Shown here: piece by piece, positions 10,355-20,255 of the stretch
How the letters are laid out: the number at the start of each line of letters is the position of its first letter
Position numbering within the stretch: position 1 is the stretch's first letter
DNA from: Coprinopsis marcescibilis
Taxonomy: Eukaryota > Basidiomycota > Agaricomycetes > Agaricales > Psathyrellaceae
Direction: 5' to 3'
DNA: 40,109 bases
NCBI GenBank assembly: GCA_004369085.1
Contig: ML210361.1
Span: 7,821 to 47,929 of the forward strand
Program-made: the position numbers and the translations under genes
The notes under the pieces: generated by a model
What the model was told of the DNA's origin: nothing
Seen by the model: only the letters and a program-made list of their open reading frames with translations
Database searches by the model: none

Positions 10355-10454
10355 GTCATAATTTTATCAGATTACAATTAGGATAATTTTCATGAGTATT
10401 TTGTCATAATTCGCCGTGTAGTGTATACATTGGGTGTAGTATGGGTGATTCACC

Positions 10455-10682
10455 TATTATAATAAGCGCCGAATTGTCATAATTTCGGGTTAGGGTAAAT
10501 AAGCAAAGGCCCTAATATGATAAGTGCCCAATTTCATAATGTTGGGTTGTGATAATTTAGCAAAGCGGTAGGCCCTAATATGATAAGCGCTCAGTCATCG
10601 TTATGCTGGGTTATGTCAATTTAGCGAAGCGGCGGGCCCCTGTTATGATAAGCGCCGGAATGTCATAATATTGGGCTATGAG
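10455..10682. repeat. About four imperfect 59-65 bp tandem repeats
   Basis: The core (T)ATGATAAGCGC is repeated with AAGCGC/AAGTGC at 10463, 10522, 10585 and 10650. Each is followed by a TCATAAT-like block, a GGGTTA/T block and a TTAGC.AAGC..GGCCC block. Confidence 0.75.
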
Positions 10683-10997
10683 ATTCTCATATTATTTCTA
10701 AGTTCTATCTATCTACTAGTACACCTGATTAGCTAGCTTACCCTATGTATTATACTATCAACGCAACTTGCATCAGAAAGCACCAACCGGTGAGTCCAAG
10801 GGCCTTCAGCCAAGCCTCAAGCTCAAGTCCCGCCATCGGACGAGGTGGGCTGTGGCTATGCAGCGGCATGCCACTGTTAGCCAGGTCAACTGTCTTTAAT
10901 TCTATCCACCGCCCCTTCAACTACAAAGAGGAAGGTGGAGAGAGAAAAAGAAAGGTAAAGCCATATTGAGTGACAAAGTTCCCTTTATATATGCTCA

Positions 10998-11020
10998 GTT
11001 TGTTTGGAAACCAAACAAAC
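10998..11020. repeat. Perfect 10-bp palindrome with 3-nt loop
   Basis: GTTTGTTTGG, AAA, CCAAACAAAC: a perfect inverted repeat near the middle of the element in laccase 1. Further TTTGG/CCAAA motifs follow at about 11051-11078. Confidence 0.85.
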
Positions 11021-11494
11021 ACGTAGGACGCTGGCGGAGTTCTTCCACATCGTTTGGAAAAACCAAACTGGTCCAAACAATGCTGGGGTATTTAATGGGC
11101 CAGCAGTATGTACAGACGTGTTCTCCATCTCTTTCCCTTCCACATCCTTCTCTTTACTACAGAGAAGGATATGAAAGAACTTAGAGAAATTTCACTCGTT
11201 GTCTCGAGTACCAATTAAATTACCTAAATGGAACATTTTGTGATCTCGGTAACGCTGCCACCTCATTGCGTTAAAGTAGAACAATCACGTAACCCTTCTG
11301 GGTTATCATAACTCGGCGTGGGTTATCATAACACATCTCAATTATCACAACCCGGCATAGGTTGTCATAACGTGATGTGGTTCTCATATTCGAATTTCGG
11401 ATGGAATATCATAATTTTTGTAGTTTTGTCATAATTTGTCTAAAGCATCATTTAACTATCATAATGATAGTGATAATTGCGAACCAAAAGTGAT

Positions 11495-11528
11495 AATTTG
11501 TATCATAATATTCCGAAATCAAATAATC
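11495..11528. repeat. Inverted repeat, right arm
   Basis: Reverse complement of 10321-10354 (33 of 34 bases). Confidence 0.9.
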
Positions 11529-11551
11529 CTGTCAAAGTGGAACTGCCAACA

Positions 11552-11559
11552 GACTGATC
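11552..11559. repeat. Target-site duplication, right (GACTGATC)
   Basis: Second copy of the 8-bp duplication. The laccase reading frame resumes directly after it with SLSCDPNY. Confidence 0.85.
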
Positions 11560-12858
11560 TCCCTGTCCTGCGATCCAAACTACGTATTCTCTATCGATGG
11601 CCACGACCTTACAGTTATCGAAGCCGACGGCCAATCCACACAGCCCCTCCAAGTTCAGAATTTGACTATTTTTGCTGGTGCGCCATCCAAACATCACCCT
11701 GAAAACTCGAATCTAACACAGTAATCTGCGATACAAGGTCAGCGCTACTCTTTTGTACTGAAGGCTGACCAGCCCCCGGGGAATTACTGGATCCGCGCGG
11801 TTCCCAACACTGGAGTCTCAGGCTTACTGAATACCTCTGGCAGTGAAGGTGGAGGGCTCAACTCGGCAATCCTTCGCTACATCCACAGGGATGTGCAGCC
11901 AGTTGATCCCACGACCAGCCCCACCCCCAATCCTACCATTCTACAAGAAGAGAATCTACGCTCCCTGCAGAACAACCTGCCTCCTCCCGTGATCAACCCC
12001 GGAGATCTCGACGTCGTCACACTCGATCCTCGCTTCAATCTTAATCCTGGGTCCGACTTCAACTTCTCAATCAACGGGATTACATGGGAGTCCAACGTCG
12101 AGAATCCTATCCTTCTCCAGCTTCTCAACCACGTCCCCCCAGATCAATTGGTCAACCAGGGCTTTATCCGTCGCATCAAACGCAATGATATCATCGAGAT
12201 TCGGCTTCCAGCTGTTCCTAATAGTGGAGGTCCTCATCCATTCCATCTTCACGGGGTACGCAACCAATGCCAGGCTCTATCTTCCCTCTCCCACAGCTAA
12301 TGCTAATTGGTGTCTGGCTCACTCTAGCACGCATTCTGGGTGATCAAAAGCGCCGGGACCAACAAGACCAACTTCGTGAACCCAGTGCGCCGCGACGTGG
12401 TCAACACCGGTATAGGAAACGATCCGAACGATTCAGTCATTCTGCGATTCAGAGCCGACAATCCTGGACCATGGTTCTTCCACTGGTATGTACATTCCAA
12501 CTTGAACCTCTGTAGACTAAATGTACCAACCTACGTAACTCACAGCCACATCGAGTTCCACTTGCTTGCGTGAGTTGTCAATGCCGTCCCCATTTCCCTT
12601 CTAACCAAAATTCACGCCATCACAGTGGACTCGCAATGGTATTCATCGAAGACAGCGATAATATTCCTAAAGTTGTAAAGCCTCCAGGTGAGACCTAGCG
12701 GATCCTTAACTATCCGTCCGCTCTAACATCTTCACCATTCAGTTTCCTGGGACAGGTTATGCCCCGTTTTCAGCAACCTCCCACCTGAATCGACATCCGT
12801 ATCCATTGTTCCGCCTGGGGTTAACACACTCCTTCCTCCCGCTCCGACCTTGGCCTAG

Positions 12859-13380
12859 ATCGGAGCATTTTTTGACAGATTTTTGTTATAACGCTCCCTT
12901 CGCTTCCCTTTATATTATGCCAGGCAATCGTCTATATAGCTTGTCTATGTCGCTTTATTATTGCTTGAAATCAAATATTTTTACGTGGCACCAGGCGCCT
13001 CCAGAGCAAGTGTCACACTCACAGGCACATACACAGCAGGCCGCAGCCCACCCGAGTGTAGCGAAGGAGGTAGCGCAGATTGCCATCAATCGGCGTTGCC
13101 ACATGCTTGGACCATCCAAGTCCAAAAAGCCATGGAAACCTAGGCGCTTTTCCCGTGGTTACGCTTTCTTCATCAACAACAAAGCGCCAGCTCCTGCTCT
13201 GTCGCTGTCGACATGGCCAAATATATAAATAGAGCCTTGGTATTTGACACATAATATTATAACTTTCATCCCCAGCTCTCCTTCATCCTGTACTCACTAG
13301 TCATACTATTCCAAGATCAGTCACAAACTAAGTATACCATCCAGAATCTATCCAAACATCCACAGCTCACTCTACTAACA
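12859..13380. other. Intergenic region between laccase 1 and member 5
   Basis: No gene is supported. It contains the 3' flank of laccase 1 and the promoter of member 5, with TATAAATA at 13224-13231. Confidence 0.5.
13224..13231 (+). promoter_or_regulatory. TATA box of family member 5
   Basis: TATAAATA lies about 150 bp upstream of the ATG at 13381. Confidence 0.55.
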
Positions 13381-14010
13381 ATGGCTTCCACAGTACCTAG
13401 CTCTATCACTACATCTGCCGAGGTTTCTAACATTGCAAACAACAACACATGCGACTCAGAAGACGCAGAAACTTGGCCACCCAAGGACCTAATCCCAACA
13501 TCTCCCCCCGGTCTCACTGAAAGCCCAATTCCAGCCCTCCTCATCGCAGCACTGACAACCGAGTGCAGCAAACTCTGCACAATAAAACCCTCCCGCCCCA
13601 ACTCCTACCCATTCGCCCGTCTGAGCAGACACCTCAAACGCGTGCTGAGGCAATACGGCGTCGTTGTCCTCTTCAGCCACTCCAAATCCAAACGCAACAG
13701 CATCGGCGTCTGGCGCAAGGAGTCCGCGACTGCCCCCGCGCAATGGGTCGGGACTGCCCCCCGAGCCCAGATGGAGGACGTCGCGGCAGGAGGGGCCGGC
13801 GTCACTTGGAGATTGGCAGCGTTGGTGCATGTGCCAAACCCTCCCCCAGGAGGTCGAACTTTGAAGCCTCTGATCCTTGGAGAGGTTAAATACCACGTAA
13901 GCATGATTGACTGTGAGGAGAGGGTCGTTTTCGAAAGCATTCTGCGCGAAATGGCACACTCTGTGCAAGTACGGGAAATCAGGGGCTTTCCTCCTCTCTA
14001 TAAATTTTGA
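13381..14010 (+). CDS. Unrecognised paralogue family, member 5 (209 aa)
   Basis: Intronless and more diverged, but still alignable to the family: 'SYPFARLSRHLKRVL', 'YGVVVLFSHSKS' (compare LGLFVVFSHSE in member 3), 'AGVTWRLAAL', and the end 'LGEVKYHVSMIDCEERVVFESILREMAHS'. The usual Cys of 'C(E)..YF' is replaced by Gly. It lies between laccase 1 and laccase 2, convergent with the latter. No signal peptide is visible. The function is unknown. Confidence 0.65.
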   Translation: MASTVPSSITTSAEVSNIANNNTCDSEDAETWPPKDLIPTSPPGLTESPIPALLIAALTTECSKLCTIKPSRPNSYPFARLSRHLKRVLRQYGVVVLFSHSKSKRNSIGVWRKESATAPAQWVGTAPRAQMEDVAAGGAGVTWRLAALVHVPNPPPGGRTLKPLILGEVKYHVSMIDCEERVVFESILREMAHSVQVREIRGFPPLYKF

Positions 14011-14534
14011 GCACTGCTGACCCTGAGATTCTTTGAGGAACACAACTAGCCATAAAAACATCAGATTATATTTTTTCGCTACATTGGACCACCATTTCTC
14101 GCTTTATCGAACATAGACTGAGAACGTACCAGGCCCCTCATATTTATTCCACCCTGAATCTACAGTAAAAAAAAAATTAAAAACCACAATGCCAACGAGT
14201 GATTGGAACCCAAAACTAGTACCCATTTAAGAAAAACGCGAGTCCTGAATCACCAAGTCTTCGTCGGGTGTTCTCCGAATTCCAAACGATTAAGCCGATA
14301 CATGAGATGTACCAACCCTATCCACATTCCACATTATTAAAGTTTAAACAGATTATAGCATTCAATGCAACATACAACAACACAGGGTAATTTACAGGTA
14401 CAGGTATAGCAGGACACAACTAAACACGCAAAAGCATATCATATCGTAGCAAGGAGAATCCAGGGTATCACGAGCAGATCACAGCAGATCACAGCACAGC
14501 ACATCGTAGCAGAAAAAGAAACCACACATCCCAT
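14011..14534. other. Convergent intergenic region
   Basis: This is the 3' flank shared by member 5 (+) and laccase 2 (-). It has an A-rich run near 14166 and short CACAGCAGATCACAGC-type repeats near 14478-14503. No gene is supported. Confidence 0.5.
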
Positions 14535-16669
14535 CTAAAGCGCAGAAGGCGTAGGAACAACCTCGATCGCAGTCAAACTAGGATCAAGCGCATTATAAAT
14601 CGGGCACAAGTCATCCCACGCTTCTACAAGCAACAGTCAGTCACACAACCACCACACCCAAAGAAAGGACACGTACTAGGGGTAGGGTTGCTCAAGCCGG
14701 TATCAGCGGGGTCTTCAGCGAGCACGATGCCCAGACCAAGGTCGAGGTGCCAGTCAATATGGCTGCACAGTACAGTATAGTACAGTCACGTGAGTAAACA
14801 GCCAAGCAGGAAAGCAAAGCAAAAAAGGGGCGACGCACCAGTGAAGAATCCATGGCCCAGAGTTATCAGTGAAGAACCGGATGGTGGTGTTGCTTCCGAT
14901 ATCTCCGGTGCTCACAACGTCCCGCTTGACAGGGTTAACATAGTTGGACGCTGTATCATTGCCCGCGCTCCTCACGACACTGAACGAGTGCTACAAGGAG
15001 AGAAAAACCGTCAGCGCAAGCATCACCAAATTATAGCCGGATAAAGGATAAAAGACAAACGAAGAAAGAAAAACCAACTCACCCCATGCAAATGGAACGG
15101 ATGCGGACTCGAAATCACACCCCCAGGGATGTTAATCTCCACAGACGCATTCTTCGGCAACGTATAAACAGCACCCGCCGGCAAATAATCCTGCGCAGCC
15201 ACGCTCCCACTCAAAATCTGCAGCAGCACCGGGACACTCGGCGGCGTCAGCGACACATTGTTCACATAAAATCTCCACGCATCGATATCAAAGCTCATAT
15301 CCAGCTCGATATTCACATCCGCCCCACCAGGGAAAGGCAAGCCCGGCACAGGTGTCGTGTCCAACGGGCGCAGCAGCGTCTCGTCCAGCATAACCGGCGC
15401 ATCAAGCTGCACGCTCACCGGGTCGCTATCAGTCGGCGCACCCGCATACCTTAGCACTGCAGAATTAACCCCGCCCTCAAACGTCGTCGGCAGATCTCCA
15501 TAGCCGTCATTCGGCAGCGCGCGCACCCAGTAGTTGCCCACTGCCTGGTCCGCGACCATAACCGCCGAGTAGCGCTGCCCCGCAAAGATCTGGATGGAAT
15601 CGACCTGCAGGGGCTCGGTGTACTGCCCGTCGGCCTCGATTATCGTCAGCGTGTGGCTGTCGATGCTGAAGATAAAGTTGGGGTCGCAGCTCATGGCGAC
15701 GATGCGGAAGCGGTAGCGTTTGCCGGGCACGACGTTGATGATCGCCAGGTCGACGGCGGGTCCCCCGATGTAGCGTCCTTTGCCGTTGATGAGCGTGCTG
15801 TCGGCCGCTGCGACGCCCGTGATGGAGGGCGATTGGAGGTGGTACCAGTCGCCCAGGGTGATGATCGTGTTTTCGTCGTCGACTGGAGCAAGGGGGCGTG
15901 AGCATGGGGTGAAAAGGAGGACAGGAGGAGAAATAGAAAGAGAGACGTACCATCGTACATGCTCAAATACGGATCTTGAGGGTCGTAGATTACAAGCGGA
16001 CCACGCATGCCATCGCAGTATTGGGTCCCTGGGCCACGGTCAGCCAATCGCCGAGGACAGAAAACAACGAAAGGTGCGTACTGAAATGCGAATGGTACCA
16101 GTAGGTCCCAACTTGAGATGTAGGGTTGAACTGGTAGAGGAACGCCTCCTCTGGTGCGATGGGGCACTGGTTGATTCCAGCAACACCGTCAGCCCAGTTG
16201 GTCGTGTGCTGCGTGATACCATGCCAATGCTAATCGTACCGAATCAGCTCCGAACTCCCCAAAAGAACAAAGCCAACGCGAAACTCACGATACTGGTGGC
16301 GCGGTACTGCGTGTCGTCCGTCAAGGCATTAACAACGTTGATCTGGAATGGATCGCCCTTGGTGGCCTTGATGAGGGGGGCAGGGTATACTCCATTGAGG
16401 GTCGTGGATCTGGAACCGAAACCACCGTCAGGCTCGGCCCATTAAAGAGGAGAAGACGAAAAAACTCACGGTCGCTCAAACCCATCAGGAGACAGCAGGG
16501 TGTTGACAACGTTCAACGTCGTCATCGAGCTGACCACACTGGCGCCATACGAGGCCGCAGCGGAAGCAGCAGCCTGGTCCCCAGCGGAATCATCATCCCG
16601 CATGATAACAGCAGCGAGAGCCGAGGTCGCAATAGTCGTAACAAGCAGCATCTTCTTAAAGTCAAACAT
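14535..16669 (-). CDS. Laccase 2 (multicopper oxidase)
   Basis: Complete laccase with eight exons by my reading. It is predicted secreted and would oxidise phenolic substrates while reducing O2 to water. It begins [19 protein letters not shown], a signal peptide. Before the cupredoxin domain is an unusual Asp/Ala/Ser-rich linker ([17 protein letters not shown]); other laccases start directly at the first domain. Copper segments are [20 protein letters not shown] and [13 protein letters not shown], with axial Leu. '[16 protein letters not shown]' and '[14 protein letters not shown]' are also typical. A single long exon runs from VDDENT to HPFHLHG, unlike laccases 1 and 3. The product ends PTPSAL. 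A TATAAAAG lies about 330 bp upstream at 16998-17005, which implies a long leader. Confidence 0.92.
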
Positions 16670-18360
16670 CCTGTCCTCTAGATTCCTGGATATGCAAAGC
16701 GGGAAAGCGTTTGTTGGTACGGGGTTTTGTTTTTTTGGGTATAACTGTGTTGCGATGTGCAGAAAACCGATAGCAAGGGTCGATAGCGTTATGGGAAAGC
16801 GAGGTTCGTCACGCTCTTGTCGTGGTCGTCGTCCTGGGTCTTTGTGCGAGTCGTCGAGGAGAGCGTAGCGAGGTGGTCGTCGAGAAACAGTAGTACGCAG
16901 TACCGCTGTTGTTTCTTGGGGTTACCCGAAGAGCTTTGTGAAGCGAGAAGCTGAGTCCGGATGGTTCGACGATACTGTACTGAGATTGCGCTGGACGCTT
17001 TTATACCCTCGTTGGAAGACCGAATGTGTTACAGGCTGAGTAGCCCCATCGTAGTCCGACCTGGAAGACGAGGCTGCTGGTCTATGTCGGGTGAAAACCA
17101 GCGGCTAGGTATGATACCGAAAGCAGCTGGCGGCCAGTCAACATACTTCAAGGGAACCGGCGGTTGGTGCAGTTGGAAATGGCTTCGTGACAGGAAAAAG
17201 ACGTTGACCACCGCAAAACGTCATTGGAGCAATTGAAATCGAGACTCTGACTGAATGAACTTCATCGCGACAGCTTGCATTTACAGAGTGTTGCGAGCGA
17301 TAGACAGTGTATTGGGTGTCAAGCTGTCAAGGCTAGGTACAAGGAGAGGAGGGTTCCACAAAAAGACAACCTGCTCAGGTTGCGTGTTTGTTCGCTGATC
17401 CAAGCATGCTGACCAATCCGACCCGCGCGGTCCTTCCATATTCGGAAGTCGTCGGGACCTCTCCCCAGCCGAGGTGAGACATTCATTCCATCGGTTCCCA
17501 AGCTCCTCGAATCCAGGGTAGTGAACGTCCGTCGCCCAATGCCCAGAACCTCGCGCCCAAAACGTCTTCAGGTTGACCACCTCCACCTAACATAATTCTC
17601 TGAATCATTGCTGGACCCGCCTCCCGACTCGGATCAGCACGATCTACATTACGATCTGACTCCTGATTAACGTTGCCACCTTTCCAAACTCTGCATGAAC
17701 GCCGAGACACCATTCAACTCTAAGCTGACGTTCATAATTCCTTATGAATAATTCTAAACTATTGAGCGTAAAAAGCTGTGGAAGGCCAGGGAAGGCGTAG
17801 AAGATCGTGGAAGACGCAAGCGGGCCCCACAAATAAATCCAGAATCCAGGGCAGTCGCGCATCAGACGCCGTTCGTCCGCCGGTTGCACTGAGCTTCGGA
17901 GAATCCCCAGAATGCATAACTAGATTTCTATTTCACGTGCAGGTTGTGCGTTCCCATGCACTTTGCAATGCAAGAATAATCTCTGTGATATTATAGGGGC
18001 TATCATACGTTTGCTCACGTACGCACCAATAATTACTTGCGTGTATCATGAACAGACGACTGAGCAATCCCAAGACCAATGAGAGGTAATAGAACATTAT
18101 TAACTGGTATCGTGATTTCATCGGTATGTAAATCATGTAAAAAGGCGTACTACTACCACTATCGTTATGCTAGAGCTAAACGAGCAACACATGGTTCGAC
18201 AGGGACTCATCAAGAACACAAACACCAACCACCACCGCACCAACAACATTTTAAACCATTAATCACCACACCACAACCCTTCGACCTAAGCAAAGAAAGA
18301 GACTTTGAACGCCGCCTCGGGGATTAACACCGAGCGCACGCCCGCCACCGCCTAACGCAC
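16670..18360. other. Laccase 2 upstream region and intergenic DNA
   Basis: About 1.7 kb. Short open frames near 17281-17586 and 17644-17889 (minus) lack domains and splice context. I see nothing beyond the likely laccase promoter. Confidence 0.5.
16998..17005 (-). promoter_or_regulatory. Candidate TATA box of laccase 2
   Basis: TATAAAAG reads on the minus strand about 330 bp upstream of the laccase 2 ATG. The distance is large, so a long or spliced leader would be required. Confidence 0.35.
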
Positions 18361-19046
18361 TTAGAGAGCGAGGGCAGCGAGGGCAGCAGCAGCGACAGGG
18401 ACGAACGCAACCTTGAGGGCAGAGGCACCGCTGGAAGGCTGGGGGGTGGTGCCAGTGGCGGTGGGGCGGGGAGCACCGGAGCCGCTGCCGCTGCCGGAGC
18501 CAGCAGCAGACGAAGGGCCCTCAACAGGCTCGGAGGTCTCGACGGGGTCAACCTCGCCAGTGGGCTCGGCAGGCTCAGAGGGCTCGGCAGATCCATCGAC
18601 GGTCTCGGTAGGGAAGGGGCGAGGGGGGCCGGTGGTTCCAGCGGGCTCGATGGAAGCTAAAACACGAACAAGAGAATCCGAGTCAGCATTCATTCCTTTG
18701 TCTCAAGAATGGATGGGGAGACAAGACGACGTACCACATTGGGCTTGTTGCAAGGCGACGCCGACGGCGAGATCCGCAGCCTCACACTGCTCCTGGAGGC
18801 AGGCAGCAGCGTCGATGATGAATTGGGCCGATGCGCAGACGCAGGCAACGTCGGTGCTACGAAACGAAATAATCAGCATGTTGAACGACAACGACGACGA
18901 CGAGGAAAAGAAACTCACAAGGCAGCACATCCGTTGGCCTCAGCAGCAAAAGTGCCGCAGGTAACAACACACTCGGGGACACCCTCAAGCTGGGCAGCAG
19001 CAAAGGCAGCAGCAGCAACAGTGACGAGGAGGTTGGTGAAACGCAT
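18361..19046 (-). CDS. CFEM-domain GPI-anchored protein (181 aa)
   Basis: Three exons (18919-19046, 18735-18856, 18361-18656). A signal peptide (MRFTNLLVTVAAAAFAAAQ) is followed by a CFEM domain with eight cysteines in the order PEC, VTC, NGC, VACVC, AAC, EQC, AQC. A Ser/Thr/Pro/Glu-rich stalk of about 80 residues with GSGSGSGSG follows, then a C-terminal hydrophobic tail (VAFVPVAAAALAALAL) after 'SSGAS' typical of a GPI-anchor signal. CFEM proteins sit at the fungal cell surface; some family members bind haem or act in host interaction. Which role applies here cannot be told. The start is fixed by the signal peptide; an upstream in-frame ATG at 19124 was rejected. Confidence 0.9.
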
Positions 19047-19757
19047 TATTACAGTGATTAACGTAAAAAGGGGAGTTTTTGAGTGTGGAGTGGCTGAGGT
19101 GGTGAAGAAAGAAAGAAAGGCCAACGCAAACTCTCGACCGACTTTATGAATTTGAGCTCGTATTTGATTTTGTTGTGGCTAGATCAGCAGAACTAGACGA
19201 GATCTGCTTTGGTACGATCGCGCGGGGTATCGGAAGCACAAATATCCTCCGTGTGAACATTTTCCCATTTTCCATCGCTCCAATTCCACTTGAACGATCT
19301 CCTTTTTTCAAAATGCTCCTTGATCGACTCGCAAATTCCGCGGGGCGGGTTGCTATGATGATTACATTTACATTCTTTTTCTCTCCCTGAAAATCCTCCG
19401 GGCTTAGACTTACTCCTATCTCTCTTTTCCCGCTCGGGCAAAGGTTCACCAGCCAGTGTTGACGACGACGATTCAAGGTAACGGTGACTCCTGGTGACTC
19501 CAATCCTTAAAGGTACACGACATTACTCTCTGCGCCATGCACTAGAAAGCGGGCACAAAAAATTAACGAGTCACTCCAACTCCGTTAAATTCGCACCCCA
19601 AATCCAAGCATACTCGGCACCCCCCTGGTTACCCTTCCGCGCGGCACAAAATGCCCCAGAGCCGCCTCTCTTCACATTGCAGAGCCTTATGCATATACAT
19701 AAGCCTCGCATAGTAATCAATCCCGCTTCCTTCAGAACGGAGACCTGGAGACAAGGG
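19047..19757. other. Intergenic region
   Basis: Upstream region of the CFEM gene. Opposed open frames at about 19144-19503 have no recognisable content. No gene is supported up to the target-site duplication at 19758. Confidence 0.5.
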
Positions 19758-19765
19758 ACAACAGC
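19758..19765. repeat. Target-site duplication, left (ACAACAGC)
   Basis: ACAACAGC abuts the left terminal inverted repeat and recurs exactly at 21990-21997, abutting the right one. Confidence 0.9.
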
Positions 19766-19782
19766 AGGACCCCCGACAACCC
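19766..19782. repeat. Terminal inverted repeat, left
   Basis: AGGACCCCCGACAACCC; exact reverse complement at 21973-21989. Confidence 0.92.
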
Positions 19783-19801
19783 ACCCATATGCTAGTTCCG
19801 G

Positions 19802-19947
19802 TCCGGATAAAAATCGTCTCAAATTGGCGATCTCCCATATACCTGTCCGGATAAAAATCCAGTTTTGAAACACGCATGCCAAATCCTAATGTCCGGATAA
19901 AAATCAGGGGGTCCCCCGCTGGCCTTTGCCCTGGCCGGATAAAAAAT
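19802..19947. repeat. Left subterminal TCCGGATAAAAAT repeats
   Basis: Three exact copies at 19802-19814, 19846-19858 and 19892-19904, plus a variant GCCGGATAAAAAAT at 19934-19947. All read on the plus strand. Such repeats often bind transposase; that role is inferred. Confidence 0.9.
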
Positions 19948-20255
19948 GGGGTCACCCCGGGATTTTTCAGGAAAGGGAGACCGCCGCCGGAGAGAGGCGC
20001 CCACACGGGCGGCTGGGCCGCCCACGTTGCGCCCACCAGCAAATGGTGGGACAGGTAGTATGCACAGGCCACGGATTGGGCTATATCGAGCTATTTTATG
20101 GGGGAACCAGGAGACTTTTGCTTAGAAATCATCCAGAATATATTGGTTGGGGCGCCTGTAGGAATGTTAACACCGTTATTGAAAGCAAGAGAACTTCACA
20201 GCAGCGCCGCTGTCTATCAACCTCTGCGCCCCGCCGTCCTCAGTTTGGAAACAGC

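Larger units (their letters stand above)
10297..11551. mobile_element. Non-autonomous DNA element inserted in laccase 1
   Basis: This 1255-bp insertion is flanked by an 8-bp duplication. Near the ends lies an inverted repeat of 34 bp with one mismatch (10321-10354 against 11495-11528). The outermost 23-24 bp pair only partly, with a CAGT on each side. The left half has about four imperfect repeats of 59-65 bp (10455-10682) built around TTATGATAAGCGC; the right half has TTATCATAAC repeats (11295-11380), the same core inverted. No transposase frame is seen. The 8-bp duplication and CAGT-containing ends are compatible with a hAT-like MITE, but the superfamily is not proven. Confidence 0.8.
9244..12858 (+). 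pseudogene. Laccase 1, interrupted by a 1.26-kb insertion
   Basis: Multicopper oxidase of the fungal laccase type, which would be secreted and oxidise phenols with O2. Exons read: 9244-9371, 9425-9476, 9532-9600, 9652-9802, 9859-9936, 10000-10008 (a 9-nt microexon), 10063-10091, 10146-10296 continuing after the insertion at 11560-11677, 11738-12255, 12328-12485, 12546-12569, 12626-12687, 12743-12858. A signal peptide is followed by AIGPVGTLTVTN. All four copper segments are present: [20 protein letters not shown] and HCHIEFHLLAGL (axial Leu). Inside '[15 protein letters not shown]' the insertion at 10297-11551 causes a stop near 10384, before the third and fourth copper segments. The rest of the gene has no other defect I could see, so inactivation would be recent. 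Splicing out of the insert cannot be excluded, but the simplest donor/acceptor pair (10307/11552) runs straight into a stop. Confidence 0.85.

Noticed and set aside
10186..10386. Reading the insert in laccase 1 as a C-terminal extension giving a short functional enzyme
   Set aside because: The product would lack the third and fourth copper segments, so it could not be an active laccase.
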